A DNA stretch of 64,000 nt, from the NCBI RefSeq assembly GCF_001423185.1, contig NZ_LMOB01000002.1, forward strand, positions 315,573 through 379,572, written 5' to 3'. A program made the position numbers and the translations under genes. The DNA comes from Plantibacter sp. Leaf314. GTDB lineage: Bacteria > Actinomycetota > Actinomycetes > Actinomycetales > Microbacteriaceae. Of the stretch, positions 16,914 to 24,912 are shown piece by piece. The notes under the pieces were generated by a model, which did no database searches, was not told the origin of the DNA, and saw only the letters and a list, made by a program, of their open reading frames with translations. The stretch's first letter is position 1, and each line of letters opens with the position of its first letter.

Positions 16914-17845
16914 GATGTCTGGGGCTCCTGAGCTGCGAGATAGGCGTGGTAGCTCGCGGCGACGCCGGCTGCGAGCGGGGTGGTGGGGTTCCAGTCGAGC
17001 GCGCGGGCCGCGGCCGAGTCGAGGAGGCGCTGATGCACGCCGGAGGGCTTGGAGGCGTCGTAGCGGAACCGGCCCGTGAACCCGGCCGCGCGGCCGGCGG
17101 CGTCGTAGTACTCGGTGATGCTGTGGTCGACGCCGGGCCCGAGGTTCAGGGTGACCGGCCATGCGGCGAGTGAACCGATCTGGCCGACGAGCCAGGCGGC
17201 GAGGTCCGGCGTGTAGGTGAACTCGCGACGGGCGGTGCCGTCGCCCCACACCTCGACCTCGTCGCTGCCGCTCGTGACGGCGGCGTGGACCTTGCCGAGG
17301 GCGGCCGCGATGAGATGCGCCTGCCCGTGCGTGTAGTCGTCGCCCGGACCGTAGAGATTGCTCGGCACAGCGGCCCGATAGGCGAAACCGTACTGACGAC
17401 TCGCGTACTCGCACAGCTTCGTTCCGGCGATCTTCGCGAGCGCGTAGCCCTCGTTGGCGCCCTCGAGGGTGCCACGCAGGAGGGCGTCTTCGCCGATCGG
17501 CTGCGGGAGGCCCTCCGGGTAGATGGCGGCACTCGACACGTACAGCAGTTCCGGGACACCCGCGGCGATGGCGCCACTGATGACCGAGGTGTCGATCAGC
17601 AGGTTGTCGAGGAGGAAGTCGGTGGGGCGCTGGAGCTTCGCCTGGATGCCGGCGACCTTGGCCGCCGTGTGCACGATCGCGTCCGGTGCCGTCCGCTCGA
17701 TGAGCGCCGCGACCGCCGCCCGGTCCGTGAGGTCGGCGTCCGCACGGGTCGCCACGACGAGGTCGTCGCCCGGGCGGAGCGTCGGCCAAACCTCGGCGAT
17801 GCTCGAGCCGAGCATCCCGGCGCCACCGGTGAGGAGGACGCGCAC
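16910..17845 (-). CDS. GDP-L-fucose/GDP-colitose synthase-like NAD(P)-dependent epimerase/reductase, variant active site
   Basis: An SDR-fold enzyme that would reduce the C4 ketone of the GDP-sugar, with or without epimerising C5. The 311-residue protein has VLLTGGAGMLGSSIAEVW (NADP site), IVHTAAKVAGIQAK, the SDR triad Ser105, Tyr134 and Lys138 in GYALAKIAG, and NLYGPGDDYTHGQAHLIAA, whose His177 aligns with the epimerase histidine. The cysteine that in E. coli Fcl follows the serine (SSCIYP) is alanine here (SSAAIYP, Ala107). By family knowledge this cysteine takes part in epimerisation, so epimerase activity is doubtful. GTG 17845 starts 5 nt after gmd and its stop overlaps the dehydratase start. 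Product could be GDP-L-colitose or a D-configured 3,6-dideoxyhexose. Confidence 0.82.
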   Translation of the reverse strand: MRVLLTGGAGMLGSSIAEVWPTLRPGDDLVVATRADADLTDRAAVAALIERTAPDAIVHTAAKVAGIQAKLQRPTDFLLDNLLIDTSVISGAIAAGVPELLYVSSAAIYPEGLPQPIGEDALLRGTLEGANEGYALAKIAGTKLCEYASRQYGFAYRAAVPSNLYGPGDDYTHGQAHLIAAALGKVHAAVTSGSDEVEVWGDGTARREFTYTPDLAAWLVGQIGSLAAWPVTLNLGPGVDHSITEYYDAAGRAAGFTGRFRYDASKPSGVHQRLLDSAAARALDWNPTTPLAAGVAASYHAYLAAQEPQTS

Positions 17846-17850
17846 CGCGC

Positions 17851-18882
17851 CTAGACCTCCGCGGTGTCGATGTACGGCTTGCCGGACGCGGCGAGCTCGG
17901 CGACGTCGGAGTCGACCATGATCTGGGCGAGGCGAGGCGGCAGCACCTTCGGGGTCCATCCGAGCACCGACTCCGCCTTCGCGTAGTCGCCGATCAGGGC
18001 GTCGACCTCGGTGGGGCGGAGGTAGCGCTCGTCGAACTTGACGTACTTCTCCCAGTCGAGGTCGAGGCGCTCGAAGGAGAACTGCAGGAAGTCCTTGACG
18101 GTGTACGCCGTGTTCGTGGCGAGCACGAAGTCGGCCGGCTCGTCCGCCTGCAGCATCCGCCACATACCCTCGACGTAGTCGGGCGCGTAGCCCCAGTCGC
18201 GGACGGCGTCGAGGTTGCCCATGTAGAGGAAGTCCTGCTGGCCGGCGGCGATCCGTGCGGCTGCGCGCGTGATCTTCCGGGTCACGAAGGTGCCGCCACG
18301 GCGAGGCGACTCGTGGTTGAAGAGGATGCCGTTGACGGCGAACATGCCGTAGGCCTCGCGGTAGTTGCGCGTGATCCAGTACGAGTAGACCTTCGCGACA
18401 CCGTAGGGCGAACGCGGGTAGAACGGCGTCTCCTCGTTCTGCGGCGGCGGGGTCGCCCCGAACATCTCCGAGCTCGACGCCTGGTAGAAGCGGCAGTGCA
18501 GGCCGACCTGTCGGATGGCCTCGAGCAGACGCACGGTGCCGATGCCGGTCGTGTCGCCGGTGTACTCGGGCTCGTCGAAGCTCACCCGCACGTGCGACTG
18601 GGCGGCGAGGTTGTAGACCTCGTCCGGCTGGATCTCCGCCAGGAGGGTGGCGAGGCGTGAGCCGTCGGCCAGGTCGGCGAAGTGCAGCTGCAGGCGGGGC
18701 GAACCGTCGTGGGTCGCCTCGGGGTCGTAGATGTGGTCGATGCGACCCGTGTTGAAGGTCGACGCACGGCGCACGAAGCCGTGCACCTCGTAGCCCTTCG
18801 CGAGCAGCAGCTCGGCGAGGTAGCTGCCGTCCTGGCCGGTGATACCGGTGATGACGGCTTTCTTCACGGGGGTCTCAGTCAT
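17851..18882 (-). CDS. gmd: GDP-mannose 4,6-dehydratase
   Basis: Makes GDP-4-keto-6-deoxy-D-mannose from GDP-mannose, the common precursor of GDP-fucose, rhamnose, perosamine and colitose. The 343-residue SDR protein shows [20 protein letters not shown] at residues 9-28, [55 protein letters not shown], the catalytic region [39 protein letters not shown] (Tyr/Lys) and [23 protein letters not shown] 18882 gives the usual N-terminus; the ORF extends upstream without signals. It is first in a three-gene operon with the reductase and the ColD-like dehydratase. No manB/manC is in the window, so GDP-mannose must come from elsewhere. Confidence 0.95.
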   Translation of the reverse strand: MTETPVKKAVITGITGQDGSYLAELLLAKGYEVHGFVRRASTFNTGRIDHIYDPEATHDGSPRLQLHFADLADGSRLATLLAEIQPDEVYNLAAQSHVRVSFDEPEYTGDTTGIGTVRLLEAIRQVGLHCRFYQASSSEMFGATPPPQNEETPFYPRSPYGVAKVYSYWITRNYREAYGMFAVNGILFNHESPRRGGTFVTRKITRAAARIAAGQQDFLYMGNLDAVRDWGYAPDYVEGMWRMLQADEPADFVLATNTAYTVKDFLQFSFERLDLDWEKYVKFDERYLRPTEVDALIGDYAKAESVLGWTPKVLPPRLAQIMVDSDVAELAASGKPYIDTAEV

Positions 18883-18972
18883 GGGGTTCCGCTCTGGATC
18901 GATGCGTCTGTTCGGGCCGGGAGATCGTCGAAGAATTCCGCACTGCCCGAGAATCGTTGCTAGCTTACCGGA

Positions 18973-19860
18973 GTGACGCTCGACATCATGATGCCCTTCT
19001 ACGGCCGCTTCGACCACTTCCGGTCGGCGGTGGAGAGCGTCCTCGCGCAGTCCGACCCCGACTGGACGCTAACGATCGTCGACGACGTCTACCCGGACCT
19101 CGCGCCGGGTGAATGGGCCGTCGCCCTCGGCGATCCGCGCATCACCTACCTGCGCAACGAGGTGAACCTCCGACCGTCGAAGAACTACCGCAAGTGCGTG
19201 TCCCTGATGACCGGTGAGTTCTCCGTCATCATGGGCTGCGACGACGTGATGCAGCCGAACTACGTCCGCCGTGTGCGCGAGCTCATCGCGGCCTTCCCCG
19301 ACGCGTCGATCATCCAGCCGGGGGTGGCCGTCATCGACGAGCACGGTGAGCCCTCCACGCCGCTGGCCGATCGGATCAAGGCGATGTACCGCTTCTCCGG
19401 CACCGGTGCCCGCGAATACCGTGGCGAGCCGCTCGCGACGAGCCTGCTGCGCGGGAACTGGACGTACTTCCCCTCGCTCGTCTGGCGGGTCGAGGCGCTC
19501 CGGAAGCACGAGTTCCGGCTCGACCTCGACGTCGTGCAGGACCTCGCCATGCTCCTCGAGATCACGAAGGACGGCGGCAGCCTCGTCCTCGACGACGAGG
19601 TCTGCTTCTCCTACCGTCGGCACTCGCAGAGCGTGTCCGCCGTCACCGGCCCCGACGGGTCGAAGTTCCGGCAGGAGCGGACCCTCTTCGGCGAGGCACG
19701 ACGAGACCTCTCGGCCAGGGGCTGGAACCGCGCCGCCCGAGCTGCCGCCAACCACTGGACCTCCCGCGCCAACGCCCTCAGCGAACTGCCCGCCGCCCTC
19801 CGTGCCCGCAACGCGAGCGGACGCCGCGCGCTCCTCGAGCACGTGTTCGCGCGCGTCTGA
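18973..19860 (+). CDS. Glycosyltransferase family 2
   Basis: A 295-residue GT-A protein starting [20 protein letters not shown]; it has [40 protein letters not shown] and [20 protein letters not shown], where the DD pair is the metal/nucleotide site. The acceptor half ([40 protein letters not shown]) resembles other actinobacterial family members. The GTG at 18973 comes 6 nt after a TAGCTT box, so it is probably leaderless. It is divergent from the gmd operon, suggesting it transfers the dideoxyhexose, but that is only proximity. Confidence 0.85.
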   Translation: MTLDIMMPFYGRFDHFRSAVESVLAQSDPDWTLTIVDDVYPDLAPGEWAVALGDPRITYLRNEVNLRPSKNYRKCVSLMTGEFSVIMGCDDVMQPNYVRRVRELIAAFPDASIIQPGVAVIDEHGEPSTPLADRIKAMYRFSGTGAREYRGEPLATSLLRGNWTYFPSLVWRVEALRKHEFRLDLDVVQDLAMLLEITKDGGSLVLDDEVCFSYRRHSQSVSAVTGPDGSKFRQERTLFGEARRDLSARGWNRAARAAANHWTSRANALSELPAALRARNASGRRALLEHVFARV

Positions 19861-19911
19861 CGCGGCCCCACCTCCCGGACGCCGCACCCTCCGATTGCTA
19901 GGATTCCGCAC

Positions 19912-20649
19912 ATGACGATCTCCCTCGACGGCACCCTCATCGTCATGCCCGCGCTCAACGAGGAGGCCTCGGTCGCCGCCGTGGTCCGCGAGGTCCACGC
20001 GAAACTGCCCGGCGTCGCCGTGCTGGTCGTCAACGACGGCTCGACCGACGCGACGACGGCGGAAGCCAGGGCCGCCGGTGCGATCGTCGCCGAGCTGCCC
20101 TTCAACCTCGGTGTCGGTGGGGCCATGCGCGCCGGTTTCAAGTACGCCCTGGCCCACGGGTACCGGAACGTCGTCCAGGTCGACTCCGACGGCCAGCACG
20201 ACCCCTCCGGCGTGGTCCGGCTGGTGGAGGAGCTCCAGAGCGCCGACCTCGTGCTCGGTGCCCGCTTCGCCGGGGAGGGCGACTACGCCGTGCGCGGCCC
20301 GCGCCGATGGGCGATGGTCGTGCTGTCCGGCGTCCTCAGCGGTGTGGCCAGGACGAAACTCACCGACACGACGAGCGGATTCCGGGCGACCGGCCCACGA
20401 GCCGTCCGGCTCTTCGCCGAGCACTACCCGGCCGAATACCTCGGCGACACGATCGAGTCCCTCGTCATCGCCGCGCGCTCGGGCTGCGTCATCCGACAGG
20501 TGCCCGTCGCGATGCGCCCACGCGCCGGCGGAACCCCGTCGCACAACCCCTTCAAGGCCGCGCGCTATCTCGCCCGCGCCGGACTCGCGCTCGTCTTCGC
20601 GCTGATCCGACCACCCGTCGCGCTGCACGACGGGGTGGTGACCGCGTGA
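19912..20649 (+). CDS. Glycosyltransferase family 2, dolichol-phosphate-mannose-synthase-like
   Basis: A 245-residue DPM1-type enzyme that would load a sugar on polyprenyl phosphate at the inner membrane face. Seen: GTLIVMPALNEEASVAAVVR, VLVVNDGSTDATTAEARAAG, FNLGVGGAMRAGFKYALAHG, VVQVDSDGQHDPSG (DSDGQH is the catalytic DxD region) and TDTTSGFRATGPRAVRLFAE. No transmembrane domain is attached; instead its stop overlaps the start of a DUF2304 membrane gene (GTGA), a pairing often seen for soluble DPM-like enzymes. ATG 19912 lies 7 nt behind TAGGAT (19899-19904), so the transcript is likely leaderless. Confidence 0.9.
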   Translation: MTISLDGTLIVMPALNEEASVAAVVREVHAKLPGVAVLVVNDGSTDATTAEARAAGAIVAELPFNLGVGGAMRAGFKYALAHGYRNVVQVDSDGQHDPSGVVRLVEELQSADLVLGARFAGEGDYAVRGPRRWAMVVLSGVLSGVARTKLTDTTSGFRATGPRAVRLFAEHYPAEYLGDTIESLVIAARSGCVIRQVPVAMRPRAGGTPSHNPFKAARYLARAGLALVFALIRPPVALHDGVVTA

Positions 20650-21044
20650 TCCCCCTCGGCACCTACCTCCTCGGCATCGTCGCCGCGCTCTTCACCCTCG
20701 GTCTCGTCATCGAGATGCTGCGGCGACGCCAGCTCCGCGAGCGGCACGCCATCTGGTGGCTGATCGCCGGCCTCCTCGCCCTCATCATCGGGGTGTTCCC
20801 GCAGGTCCTCGTCTGGGCGGCCGGGGTCATCGGCGTGGAGATCCCGACGAACCTCGTCTTCTTCGTGAGCATCCTCATCCTCTTCCTCGTGAGCATCCAG
20901 CACAGCTCGGAGCTCACCACCCTCGAGAACCGCAGCAGGACGCTCGCCGAGGAGAGTGCCCTGCAGGACCTCAGGATCCGGGTGCTCGAACAACGGCTCG
21001 CCGAGCTCCGCGGCGGCGACGCACCGACCGACGGCCGGGGCTGA
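20646..21044 (+). CDS. DUF2304 family small membrane protein
   Basis: A 132-residue protein with three hydrophobic segments (about residues 3-23, 33-55 and 66-86) followed by a charged, probably coiled-coil tail (SSELTTLENRSRTLAEESAL, QDLRIRVLEQRLAELRGG). It begins with GTG that overlaps the stop of the DPM-like gene by 4 nt. Such proteins are regularly found beside DPM-type glycosyltransferases and are thought to hold them at the membrane or help flip the polyprenyl-phosphate sugar; no biochemical function is firmly known to me. Stop 21044 is 24 nt before the convergent flippase stop. Confidence 0.85.
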   Translation: MIPLGTYLLGIVAALFTLGLVIEMLRRRQLRERHAIWWLIAGLLALIIGVFPQVLVWAAGVIGVEIPTNLVFFVSILILFLVSIQHSSELTTLENRSRTLAEESALQDLRIRVLEQRLAELRGGDAPTDGRG

Positions 21045-21068
21045 TCCGGGCCGAGGCCGGTCAGGCGC

Positions 21069-22349
21069 TCACGAGCGCGGCGGACGCTCCGACGACTCCG
21101 GCTGCGCGACGGTCGGACGGCGACCGAGCAGCGCGGCACCCTGGACCAACAGGCCGGCCGAGGGACCGACGGTGAGTGCCAGGATCGTGCGCTCGTGCAA
21201 GCCGATCGGGAGGAGGAGCACCCCGACGGTCACGACCGCCGCGACGATCCACCCACCGGCGAAGGCACCGTGCTGGGCACGCGACAGGGTGGCCGCTCCG
21301 GTGACGCAGAGGACGCCCACGAGCCCGGCCGTGGCGACGAGGAGCGCGATCGTACCGCCCGCGAGGACGTCCGGTCGGCCGAACAGGACGGACAGCGCCC
21401 AGGGCCCGAGCCACCAGGCGAGCAGGGCGAGGAGACCGGCCGCCACCACCACCAGGGCGGACAGGCGGGCGACCCAGCCGAGGACGGCGGCCGCATGCGA
21501 TCGGAAGACCACGACGAGGTAGCTCTGCAACGCCAGCACCACGATCACGACGGGTGCCCTGGTCAGCGTGATGGCGTAGGTGAGGGAGCCGAACGCGTCG
21601 GCGGACACCGTGTCCCCCGTCGCCTGGATCATCAGGGGCAGGCCGCTGACCATGACCCCGGTCGCAGCGGCGGCCACCACCGTGCGGAGGACGTTCCAGC
21701 CGAGCTCCCGCGGCCCCACGTCGATCCCGAAGCGGCCGACCACTCCGCGCCGGACGGCGATCCAGACCACGACCGGAGTGATGACGAACGGTGCAGCCAC
21801 GCCCCAGGCCAGCACCGCGGTGTCCGAGGTCACGAGCAGCATGAGGCCGACGATCCCGAACCGCAGCAGGCCGTCGACGATGGTCATGGCGGCCGCAGCG
21901 GCCCAGAACGACAGTCCGTACAGGACGCCGGAGACGGCCGCGACGACGAGGTAGGCCGAGACGCCGACGATGAGCGGCAGGACGAGCGACCAGCCGTTCG
22001 TCGGGAAGACCGCCCCCACCCAGATCCAGGCCGACGCTGCCAGCACCACGGCGACGAGCGCGGCGGCGATCACGGTGAAGTCGCGGACGACGGGGGCACG
22101 ACGGCCTGTCACGTCGGCGGCGGGGTCGAGCGGGTGCGCGGCGCGAGCGATCTCCTGCTGCACGCCGGACAGCGCGCTCACCAGCAGGTAGAGCGCCGAC
22201 CAGAAGACGGCGAAGGAGGCGTAGGCCGCCGTGCCGAGGGCGACACCGGTCAGGACCTGGAGCACGTACCCCGCACCGCCGCCGATCGCGGTCGCCAGCA
22301 GGATCAGGACGGCGCCGTTCGGTCGTCGGCGCGCGATCTCCTCGGGCAA
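21069..22349 (-). CDS. Second polysaccharide flippase-like membrane protein
   Basis: A 426-residue protein with twelve or so hydrophobic segments, the second MOP/Wzx-like flippase of the window. It begins after LPEEIARRRPNGA with VLILLATAIGGGAGYVLQVL and keeps the spacing of helices and basic loops of oligosaccharide translocases (SFAVFWSALYLLVSALSGVQ, GPRELGWNVLRTVVAAAATG). The most likely start is TTG 22349, 4 nt after the epimerase stop, with GGGGA about 8 nt upstream; the frame runs open through the epimerase gene without meaning. It is third in an operon with an acyltransferase and a sugar epimerase. A different lipid-linked substrate from the flippase at 8746 seems likely. Confidence 0.78.
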   Translation of the reverse strand: MPEEIARRRPNGAVLILLATAIGGGAGYVLQVLTGVALGTAAYASFAVFWSALYLLVSALSGVQQEIARAAHPLDPAADVTGRRAPVVRDFTVIAAALVAVVLAASAWIWVGAVFPTNGWSLVLPLIVGVSAYLVVAAVSGVLYGLSFWAAAAAMTIVDGLLRFGIVGLMLLVTSDTAVLAWGVAAPFVITPVVVWIAVRRGVVGRFGIDVGPRELGWNVLRTVVAAAATGVMVSGLPLMIQATGDTVSADAFGSLTYAITLTRAPVVIVVLALQSYLVVVFRSHAAAVLGWVARLSALVVVAAGLLALLAWWLGPWALSVLFGRPDVLAGGTIALLVATAGLVGVLCVTGAATLSRAQHGAFAGGWIVAAVVTVGVLLLPIGLHERTILALTVGPSAGLLVQGAALLGRRPTVAQPESSERPPRS

Positions 22350-22353
22350 GCCG

Positions 22354-23439
22354 TTATCCCCGGACGTCGGAGCCACGCTCGGCGGCGATCCACTCCTGGA
22401 GGGCGGCGACCCCGCGCGTGACGTCCCACGCGGGAGCCCAGTCGAGGCCTGCGAGCGAATCCTCGATGCTGCACTCGGCGTGTCGGACGTCGCCGTCGCG
22501 GTACATGCCGTTGACCACCGGTGCCGGTGCGCCGTGGTACGCCGCGATCGCCTGCGCGAGTTCGAGGATGGTGGTGCCGACGCCGGAGCCGATGTCGAAG
22601 CGGGACACGTCGGCGGAGGGTCCGGCCGTGATGACGGCGCGGAACGACTCGGCGATGTCGTCGATGAACACGAAGTCGCGGACGATCCGGCCGTCCTCGT
22701 ACACCTGGATCGTTCCACCGTCCATCGCCAGCTGCGAGAACAGCGACACGATGCCCGTGTAGGAGTTGATGAGCGACTGCCCCGGACCGTAGACGTTCTG
22801 CAGCCGGAGGATGGTGAGCTTCGCGTCGTGCGCGGCGGTCCACGCGGCGAGGATGTGCTCCTGTGCGAGCTTGGTCGCGCCGTAGACGCTCGTCGGGGCC
22901 GGCATGGTGACCGCGGCCCGGCTGGGCAGCGGGGTCGCCTCCGGGAAGTCCCACTCGCCACGCTCGAACTGGGCGTGCGTCCGCTGGCCGGGCTCGAAGA
23001 CGGTGCCGTCCGTCCGCTGCCACTGGCCTTCGCCGTACACGGCGCGGCTGGAGGACAGGACGAAGTGCGCGGGCACCTGCCCGGCACGCCCGAGGGCGTC
23101 GAGCATCTCCGTGGTGCCGACGACGTTCGCGTGGGCGTGGCTCGTGGCCGCGTGGAGCGACTGCGCCGTGCCGGTCTCGGCGGCGAGGTGCACGATCACG
23201 TCGGGGGCGACGTCCGCGAGCAGCGCGTCCCAGGCGGCGGCGTCGGTGACGTCGCCGACGACGAGCTCCGCGGCCTCGTGGAGGTCGGCCGGGCGCTCGG
23301 CGCTCGGGTGGACCTGCGGGTGGAGCTTGTCGATGACGACCCAGCGGTCGGCGGCCGCAGCCAGCTTGTGCGAGAGCGCGCAGCCGATGAAGCCGGCGCC
23401 TCCCGTCACCAGGACGGTTCCGAGGGTTGAAGCAGTCAC
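22354..23439 (-). CDS. NAD-dependent sugar epimerase/dehydratase (extended SDR)
   Basis: A 361-residue nucleotide-sugar-modifying enzyme. It shows VLVTGGAGFIGCALSHKLAA (NAD site), VVGDVTDAAAWDALLADVAP, VHLAAETGTAQSLHAATSHA, VLSSSRAVYGEGQWQRTDG, TSVYGATKLAQEHILAA (Tyr-x3-Lys) and LRLQNVYGPGQSLINSYTG. The insert between the serine and tyrosine motifs (EPGQRTHAQFERGEWDFPEA) resembles that of GDP-/dTDP-sugar epimerases of polysaccharide loci. It is not RmlB: the RmlB glutamate/aspartate active-site motif is absent. GTG 23439 overlaps the stop of the acyltransferase gene. Substrate cannot be named from sequence. Confidence 0.83.
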   Translation of the reverse strand: MTASTLGTVLVTGGAGFIGCALSHKLAAAADRWVVIDKLHPQVHPSAERPADLHEAAELVVGDVTDAAAWDALLADVAPDVIVHLAAETGTAQSLHAATSHAHANVVGTTEMLDALGRAGQVPAHFVLSSSRAVYGEGQWQRTDGTVFEPGQRTHAQFERGEWDFPEATPLPSRAAVTMPAPTSVYGATKLAQEHILAAWTAAHDAKLTILRLQNVYGPGQSLINSYTGIVSLFSQLAMDGGTIQVYEDGRIVRDFVFIDDIAESFRAVITAGPSADVSRFDIGSGVGTTILELAQAIAAYHGAPAPVVNGMYRDGDVRHAECSIEDSLAGLDWAPAWDVTRGVAALQEWIAAERGSDVRG

Positions 23440-24704
23440 GACGTGGTGTCCTTAGCTGTAGGCGATTCGACATTCGATGGTACTGGACGCCCCGGGGCGG
23501 GCTCGACGGCCGCGGACCCGCCTCGTGGGGCGAGCCAGCCGATCCCCCGACCGGGACCCCAGTCCTTCAGGGCCATGGCCCGCTTCTCGATCCCGTGCCA
23601 GCTCAACCAGGCGCACCCCGCGGTGACGAGGATGGTGAGGCCGACCCACGGCCAGTACCCGAGCGTGTTCCACCCGAGGAACGCCGTGAACTGCTGCACG
23701 AGGAAGCCGTAGACGTACATCCCGTAGGAGTAGTCGTTCTTGGCGCCGATCCACTGCACCCGCTTCGGGAGTCGGGCGGCGAGCCAGAGCACGAAGTAGG
23801 CGAACGCGGGGTACCCGATCTGCACCCAACCGACGGTCAGCAGGGTCACGACGACCACGACGCCCGCGGCGACGCCGAGCAGGTCGTTGAGGGGGATCCG
23901 CTTGGAGTAGACGGCGAACGACGCCCCGATGAGGAACACGAGCGTCAGCTTGATCTTGTTCGGATCGGCGAGCGCCGGGGCGACCATCCCGACGATCTGC
24001 GGTGCCAGGCTGTTGACGATCGACAGGACCCAGAACGCACCGGCGAGCGCGGGCACGACCCACCGCCGGTGTCGGAGCACACCGAGGACGAGGAGTGCGG
24101 CGACGAGCAGGTAGCAGCCCCATTCGAGCGCGAGCGTCCACAGCGAGCCGTTGAAGACGCTGTACCCGACCGTCCGGCCGTACGGGGTCGTCGTCTGGAA
24201 GACGTCGTACACCCCCCACTGGCGGATGCTGAGGTCGGCGTTCTGGAAGATGTACATGATCGGACCAGAGCCGATGTAGTCGCGGAGGCCGTTGCCGGAC
24301 ATCCGCCACGCGATGGGTCCGACGATCAATGCGCCGACGCAGAGGACCGCCCAGAACGCGGGGAAGATCCGCAGGCCCCGGCGCCAGAGGAACTGCAGGA
24401 TGTCCGCCGAGGCACCGCTCTTCGCGATGAGGTAACCGCTGATCGCGAAGAAGCCGATGACGGCGAATCCGCCGATGGTCTCCTGCCCGTTCGTCCATCC
24501 CTTCGACGGGTCCTCTCCCCATCCGCCGGTGGGGAACGCGTGGGAGAAGATGACCATCGACGCGAGGATCAGGCGGAGGACGCCCAGGGCGTTCCGATGC
24601 CCGTTCAGCCCTTCCGAGAGGGAGACGCGGTCGCCGCGCAGGAAGCCACGGCGGTCGCTGCGGCGCCCCGGCTGATCGAACGGGACATTCGTCGTCGAAG
24701 TCAT
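23436..24704 (-). CDS. Acyltransferase 3 family membrane O-acyltransferase (OafA-like)
   Basis: A 422-residue integral membrane acyltransferase with about ten hydrophobic segments. After a polar N-terminus it shows NALGVLRLILASMVIFSHAF, where the RxxS/H and the histidine of the family lie, then AVIGFFAISGYLIAKSGAS (FFxxSGY hallmark) and LQFLWRRGLRIFPAFWAVLC. It would acylate a surface sugar using a cytoplasmic acyl donor. ATG 24704 is taken as start (GGATGG just upstream); ATG 24713 is possible. It is the first gene of the operon with the epimerase and second flippase and diverges from the DUF2142 gene. Confidence 0.88.
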   Translation of the reverse strand: MTSTTNVPFDQPGRRSDRRGFLRGDRVSLSEGLNGHRNALGVLRLILASMVIFSHAFPTGGWGEDPSKGWTNGQETIGGFAVIGFFAISGYLIAKSGASADILQFLWRRGLRIFPAFWAVLCVGALIVGPIAWRMSGNGLRDYIGSGPIMYIFQNADLSIRQWGVYDVFQTTTPYGRTVGYSVFNGSLWTLALEWGCYLLVAALLVLGVLRHRRWVVPALAGAFWVLSIVNSLAPQIVGMVAPALADPNKIKLTLVFLIGASFAVYSKRIPLNDLLGVAAGVVVVVTLLTVGWVQIGYPAFAYFVLWLAARLPKRVQWIGAKNDYSYGMYVYGFLVQQFTAFLGWNTLGYWPWVGLTILVTAGCAWLSWHGIEKRAMALKDWGPGRGIGWLAPRGGSAAVEPAPGRPVPSNVESPTAKDTTS

Positions 24705-24837
24705 GCCATCCATTCGGTCGGAGCCGCCCAGGCGGGCGCGGGCGCACGATCCGCGGCCTGCAGGCCAGAATACCCCGGCAGCCCTCCTGCTGCGGCGAAC
24801 GACGGCCCGTCGTCAGCGGGTCCGGGCGGCGCCCCCG

Positions 24838-24843
24838 GTAGGA
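24838..24843 (+). promoter_or_regulatory. Candidate -10 box for the DUF2142 gene
   Basis: TAGGAT at 24838-24843 within the 199-base divergent gap (24714-24912) stands about 70 nt before the start. No clear -35 partner is seen; the rest of the gap shows nothing. Confidence 0.4.
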
Positions 24844-24912
24844 TTGCGAGCGGTCTCGACTCGGCCCGATGAGTCGCAGCATGCTCACACGCCACCGATA
24901 GGAACGACCGCA

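Noticed and set aside
22354..23439. RmlB (dTDP-glucose 4,6-dehydratase) identity
   Set aside because: Length is similar, but the RmlB substrate and catalytic motifs are not visible; the long insert suggests another epimerase.
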